64,000 nt of DNA from Utricularia gibba (taxonomy: Eukaryota > Streptophyta > Magnoliopsida > Lamiales > Lentibulariaceae). The first letter of the stretch is position 1. Every line of letters begins with the position of its first letter. The stretch lies in NCBI GenBank assembly GCA_002189035.1, contig NEEC01000014.1, forward strand, positions 1,180,501-1,244,500, read 5' to 3'. Below, piece by piece: positions 59,201 to 64,000 of this stretch. Position numbers and translations under genes: made by a program. The notes under the pieces are model-generated. The model was not told the origin of the DNA and did no database searches. It saw nothing but the letters and a program-made list of their open reading frames with translations.

Positions 59201-60097
59201 GATGAACAAATGGTGGAGGTGCATTCTGAAGACCCGCTGCAGGATACTTAGATGGATTCTCAGGATACATCATTTTGTCAAATGATGCTGATTCCAACTG
59301 GTTAGCTCTGGCATAGTCAATAGATGAGAAAGAAGATGAATGTGATGCAGAAGAGAGAGAAGCTCTGGATGATCCATTAGAAAGTTTCTGCCTTTCATGG
59401 ATGTTCTTTAATGAATACTTCTCCTGAAAAAAAAAATAATAACAAACTGCTTATAACCCAAATGAGGAAGTCTCAGAAAGATGCAAATTTTCGCAATGCT
59501 ACTGAATAATCAAACCACCACTAACACAAGACCAAATGAAGGAGAATGACGATAGCTGCAGCGGTAAAAAGAGGTAGAATTTTATCTGTGGCAGGGAAAG
59601 ATCTTAAAACAGAATGTAAGATTGTGCTCAAACTTCTCACTCATGTAAAAGAAACATGCCAATCTAATTTTGATGTCTTAAATTATGCACTTCTGAGTTT
59701 AAAAAAAAAAAAATTCCTCCAAGCAGATTCTGAGCACACTTTAGTTGCGAAGTATAAATGCAGATGACTTACCATAGATGCAGATTTTAGCTGCGAAGTC
59801 GATTCACTTTCTGAGTTTCTAACACTTAGGTGAGGATTTCCTGGAAGAAGCAGTGAGACAAAGGCCACACTGAGTGCCATAAACTTAAAGCAAATATTAT
59901 GAAGAATGCTGAAATAATGCAGAATCAAAGTTGACCTCATGTTCATTAAGAAGAGCAAGAATATTACCACTCATTCGCCTGCTACCGGTGAGCATACGCT
60001 GACGATCAAACATCTGAAAAATCCCCGCCATACATCCCATTTGATTCTGGAATTCTGCATTGTCATCTGTCAAGGAATGCAAAAACTTGGCCGCCAT
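56280..60097 (-). CDS. LONGIFOLIA-like TRM protein (TON1-recruiting motif)
   Basis: Microtubule-associated protein that promotes polar cell elongation; LONGIFOLIA 1/2 (TRM family) bind TON1. Exons 60097-59968, 59840-59773, 59423-57471, 57393-57249 and 57022-56280 join in frame to 1012 residues. The N-terminus MAAKFLHSLTDDNAEFQNQM plus GCMAGIFQMFDRQ is the LNG signature. Mid-protein motifs are PRLSYDGRE and RPSIIAKLMGLEAIP, followed by a long Ser/Arg-rich disordered part (KKNEREKRSSSPTAPDL). The C-terminal DUF4378 has YISEILLASGI, INPELFLVLEQ, RKLIFDAINEILGKK and VLDVERMIFKDLINEIV. A leader intron ends just upstream of the ATG (acceptor CCAACAG near 60113). LNG1 or LNG2 cannot be separated here. 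Confidence 0.92.
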
Positions 60098-60113
60098 TTT
60101 CAATCTTCCCCTG

Positions 60114-61755
60114 TTGGGTAGATTAACAAAATCCCTACTCTCTAAAGCTGAGGTTCTCTAGAGAAACAGCCAAATTCAAGAGCTAATACATGCCTCATGA
60201 TAAATCCTTCAGGCGTCAAACTAAAACCCCAGTCATTTGAAAGAACACCAAGATCCGACGTTTTCAGACAAACCCAAATCCAAAACTAAGAATAAGCTCC
60301 CCAAACCTTCAACATCATTGGTCCAATTCCACTAAAAAAATAAAAGAACTCGGGATTCACGGGTCAACCATCAAGCTCCCACAGATCCATAGACAAAATG
60401 GGCAGTGGGATTCCTTTCATGATGAAGGTCCCGAAGGAAATGGGTGTGATAAATGATAACCGAGGCAGTGTAGGTTTTGTCGATTAGCCCATGTGGAGAC
60501 CGGAGGAGACAAATGTGTGACAGTGAACAGAGCAAAGAAATATTAGAAAAATGAGAAGCTAACCCAAAATGCGGAGGTAGAAGATGAAGAAAAATGGCGA
60601 TCATTTAGAGGGCAGATGGCGGGTGGGTTTTCCCACCTTTCCATGTGGACAGGGGAATAAAGAGGATGAAATTGTGGGTCTGGTGTTGTCTGCAAACTGC
60701 AATGCTCATGTGATGTCTGTCAGGATGACCGTTCCAACACAAAAATTTTCTATAAATGCATTTCCCATTACACCAAAAACCGATTCAAGATTCCATCTTT
60801 TTTCCTGCCAGCATCACAAGATGTAATCTTTATTGTCTAATCCACAAGTTCAACCCCAAAAAGTTCACTTCTTTGAGTTTCTGCCTCCTGTATTTTTCCA
60901 ATTACACTTGATTACAGTTGCAGTGATCTGTGTAATATTCAATTGTAATTTACTGCTACTAACCTTATTATTTGTTTTCCCTACTGCACACAATCTGTCA
61001 CTTGGCACCAATGGCAGATAATAAATAAATAGTAAGATCCTGGATGAGTAATGAGAAACATTAATGGTGGTTTTTAATGGTGTGCTTTGAGCCGGTGAAT
61101 TTTTCAGGGAAATCCGGTTCAACGTTTTGAGAACAACGGGAAATCCGATGCTGAATTCAAGCCAGAATCCGTACCAAACCTTGATTACTTTTTTCTTTTG
61201 GCCGGTTCGACCTGAGCCGAAAATACTGCATAGCACATTCATCTGATAAAAGTGGACACAGTCACCATCTTTCTTTGCTGTGATCCACATCACATGTGAT
61301 GAGTGTCTTCACAGGAAACTCTTCAGATGCAGTTCAAGGATTTCTGAAGGCCAGAAAGAAACAGAGGAAGCTACTCTGCTTGCTTGCTTTCCTAGTTCCC
61401 TGTCAACAACTACCAAAGCATATTTCAACAAATTTGCAATGAAAAGGGATCAAACACAAGCCGGCTGCTTACACTCCGCATATGAACTTTCCTGAACTGT
61501 CGAGAGGGGTCAAAATGCCCTACGGCCTTCCCTTTCAACATGGGAGAATAACAAAAACTGACTGTCATACTGATGTACTACAAAGAGCCTACGTAGACTT
61601 GGTGGCCATGTGGTTTATGGCCTTGCTATGCTACAGTAATGCCATCGCACACTTTAAATAGTAGAACTTGTGCAAAATTTCGCCCACGAAAATACTGTAA
61701 GAAAGCAAGGCCATAATGAATGGTTTCTACAGAAAAATAGGTCATCAGGATACCT
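60114..61755. other. LONGIFOLIA-like promoter/leader and spacer to the FCP1-like gene
   Basis: About 1.6 kb. The first few hundred bases should hold the leader intron and first exon of the LONGIFOLIA-like gene; the rest shows no supportable gene. Confidence 0.5.
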
Positions 61756-64000
61756 CTATTCCCGACCTCCATCAGTGTCAGTGGCATTGTGCTCCTCCTG
61801 GAAAGCATTCAGCTCATCTTGCCTAGGGGGTGAGGAAACAGCTTCGATTACTTTAAGGTAGTATCTCCAGGACAAATTTTTCTCGCTGATGGGCCGCTGA
61901 CCAAAGGGATGTTGCTTAATGTATTCCTGGACATTTTCCGCCATTGCTAACTCTTTCAGGTACATGCGGAGATCGCCTCCAGGACCTGCAATTCACAATG
62001 TTAAAGCATGTGGAAACGATGCACTCCTGATATTTTTGTGGATAGATCATACTGTGAAAATTGAATAGCGCAAGGAGGCTAGCAATCTGGATAATAAGCT
62101 CTGAACATATAAAGACATGCAAGAAATGAAATGTTTCAATGCCAGTGTTTCCAGGAAGTAAAATAAAACTGACCTAATGAATCGTCAGTGACGTCTGTGA
62201 ACTGGAAACTGAAGGGAAAGATGGCATTATATGGCTGAAATTTTCACAAGAAAGTATGGATAAGAAAATGTAGATATAAATCAAAAGCGGAATCTGAATC
62301 ACATAAGAGGAAAAAAAAACATACGGGGTTGGACAAGGCCTTTGAAGGAGTGTCATCAACCAAAACTGTATTGGTTTCATCATAGTCTCCTTTCTCCCAG
62401 GGAAGATCAGGGTCATACATGTTCCACAATTTTTTAAGTTGTTTTAAGAGAAGTGGCTTGCTCTTTTTCTCAACCATGAAAAAGCCTGAATCCGTACAAT
62501 GTGAATGATCCTGAAAAGAAAAAAAGAAAAGGACCAATGCTTCAAATGATCACCTCAGGGATATCGTATATGCATCAAGATTATCACAAAAGATGGTTGG
62601 AATCACTGTAACATTCATAAGATAAATACAGAATGTTATATTTAAGGATCACAATGATGATATAAGGGCACCCCCACAAGTGTGTTTTAAGTAGGCATAC
62701 AATTTGACTTACCCAGGTAAATGCCAGCTTGCGTTTATCATCACCTAGGATAAAATCAACCATTGGCTCTATATTTCTTCTGCAGGCATTAATTAAGAAA
62801 CATTACAATTAAGTAATAAAATCATGGGAGTTCGAGGCAAGCATTCAAGCATACTTGGTTCTCGATGTCCAGATGCCAACTGTAAAATTCTCAAAGCAGA
62901 ACTTCAGAAAATCGTGGCAGTGAGGCCTCATAAAAACTGCAAAAAAAAATGGATGTAAGCTAGGCCACAGAGAATCAATTAGAATTTTATGAAGTTTATT
63001 TACCTGCTTTTCTATTTATTATTTCATCAAAGTCATAGTCATATGGTATGTATGAAAGAATAGCAACAAGTAAGCCGTTTACATCAAGAACAAGAAGCTT
63101 TTTCCTAGAAGAGCAAGAGGAATCCCCAATAACGGCAGCATTTCCAGTCCCAGACATGCCTTGAAAAGTAGAGTCTGTCAAACCCTCTGTACTTTTCATG
63201 GAAATATCAGCATCCATGGCCATAAATCTGTCTGCGTGATATGAGGGAATATCCCCACACAATGAATCATCATGAGCGAACTCTCGTTCTTCACCACAAT
63301 CAGAAGGTTCTTCATTGTTTGTTGAAACAAAATTAATTACCGATGGGAGCTCCTCCGTGTCCAGATGGTGGGAACAACTGATACTGCATTCATTGCTGGA
63401 TGTTGTTACAATGAGTTCATGGCCATCTATTGTCGTATGTTCCAAATTATCCATTGCACCATCTGAAGTCATGCGGTCTTGCTTCTTTGGTGTAAGCATA
63501 TCCATCTCATTTTTTTCGTTCCTTCTATTTGACTCTGCAACCAGCCCATAATCATTATTTTGAGATGACTCGTCGAAGGCTGAATTGCATCCAAGAGCTT
63601 TATGCAGCAGCTGTTTTTCAGAAATCTCACTATATAATCCACTTTCAGAAGTCCTTATGGTCATGTGAACATCTTCATTACAGTGGTGCGCTTCTACTAC
63701 GAGCAATGAACTGTTCTTAAGATCAGCAAAACTTTCAGCCACATGTAGCTCAGAGGGTTCTGGATTTGACATTTTAAGCCTCTTCTCCCTATGAACCAAA
63801 CAAGGATCCTCATCTTCTTCAAGAATTTGACTAAGCCTCGAAATGGAATCACTTCTGTCATCAATCAACGAACCTTGTCTACTATCAGCATCAAACTGAA
63901 CCATGGATAGATCATCCTGTTCGGGATTTAACATTTTCAGCCTTTTCCCCTCCTCATTCAAACATGGATCCTCACCCACTTCAAGAACTTGATTAATCTC
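61756..64000 (-). CDS. FCP1-homology (NIF/HAD) domain protein, 5' end outside the window
   Basis: Member of the HAD-type CTD-phosphatase-like family. Visible exons (minus): 64000-63004, 62936-62855, 62779-62713, 62510-62325, 62234-62174 and 61985-61756, all in phase. The first is open to the right edge, so the true start lies beyond 64000. The N-terminal part is acidic and probably disordered and contains two similar repeats. The domain begins KKLLVLDVNGLLVAIL and has WTSR, LVDDTPSKAL and NPPYNAIFPFSFQ. The catalytic DxDx(T/V) motif reads DVNGL: the nucleophile Asp is kept, but the second Asp is Asn. I recall plant relatives with the same DxN, so this may be a subfamily trait; phosphatase activity is therefore uncertain. 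Confidence 0.85.

Overview
The window is nuclear DNA of a dicot plant. The genes are split by short GT-AG introns, the gaps are AT-rich, and almost every protein belongs to a plant-typical family (CrRLK1L and RGI-type receptor kinases, LysM-GPI receptor, SDH5, HVA22, PDCB, LONGIFOLIA/TRM, TCP, NPF). I see no transposon, CRISPR array, rRNA, tRNA or viral sequence. Species cannot be fixed from the sequence.

Layout. 0-16 kb, all minus strand: the 5' end of an unidentified gene; an LRR receptor kinase of the RGI/RGFR type; a LysM GPI-anchored receptor (LYM/LYP); an ABA2-like short-chain dehydrogenase; the cytochrome b6 maturation factor CCB3; mitochondrial B12D; a RING protein; and a 57-residue one-helix membrane protein. 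16-32 kb, minus: a coiled-coil protein, the 27-exon nuclear import receptor MOS14/Transportin-SR, and an NPF2 transporter. 32-38 kb: UBC2/RAD6 (+), SDH5 (+) and HVA22a (-). 38-49 kb: a single-exon CrRLK1L kinase (+), an unnamed four-exon gene (+) whose coding end overlaps that of a PDCB-like X8 protein (-), a CAND/TPRA1-type seven-helix protein (-) and TIM9 (-). 48-54 kb is a gene-poor AT-rich stretch with a diverged local duplication. 54-64 kb: a TCP5/13/17-type TCP factor (+), a LONGIFOLIA/TRM protein (-) and the 3' part of an FCP1-homology gene (-).

Exon coordinates are my own reading of splice sites; nearly every model closes in frame at the family's expected length. Five genes close only if one base is restored, most often in a homopolymer: the RGI-like kinase, CCB3, the RING gene, MOS14 and the 41.7-kb gene. 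One shared error in the assembly explains this better than five independent pseudogenes.

Functional themes: cell-surface perception (RGI-like, LysM, CrRLK1L), symplastic transport (PDCB), growth control (TCP, LONGIFOLIA), and organelle proteins (SDH5, TIM9, B12D, CCB3). TGGGCC/T 'site II' elements lie upstream of SDH5, TIM9, the 41.7-kb gene and the left-edge gene. I found no convincing new biological system. The most useful leads are the shared frame breaks, the antisense coding overlap, a fold-back candidate at 5.9 kb, the duplicated block at 49/50.3 kb, and a DxN version of the FCP1 catalytic motif.
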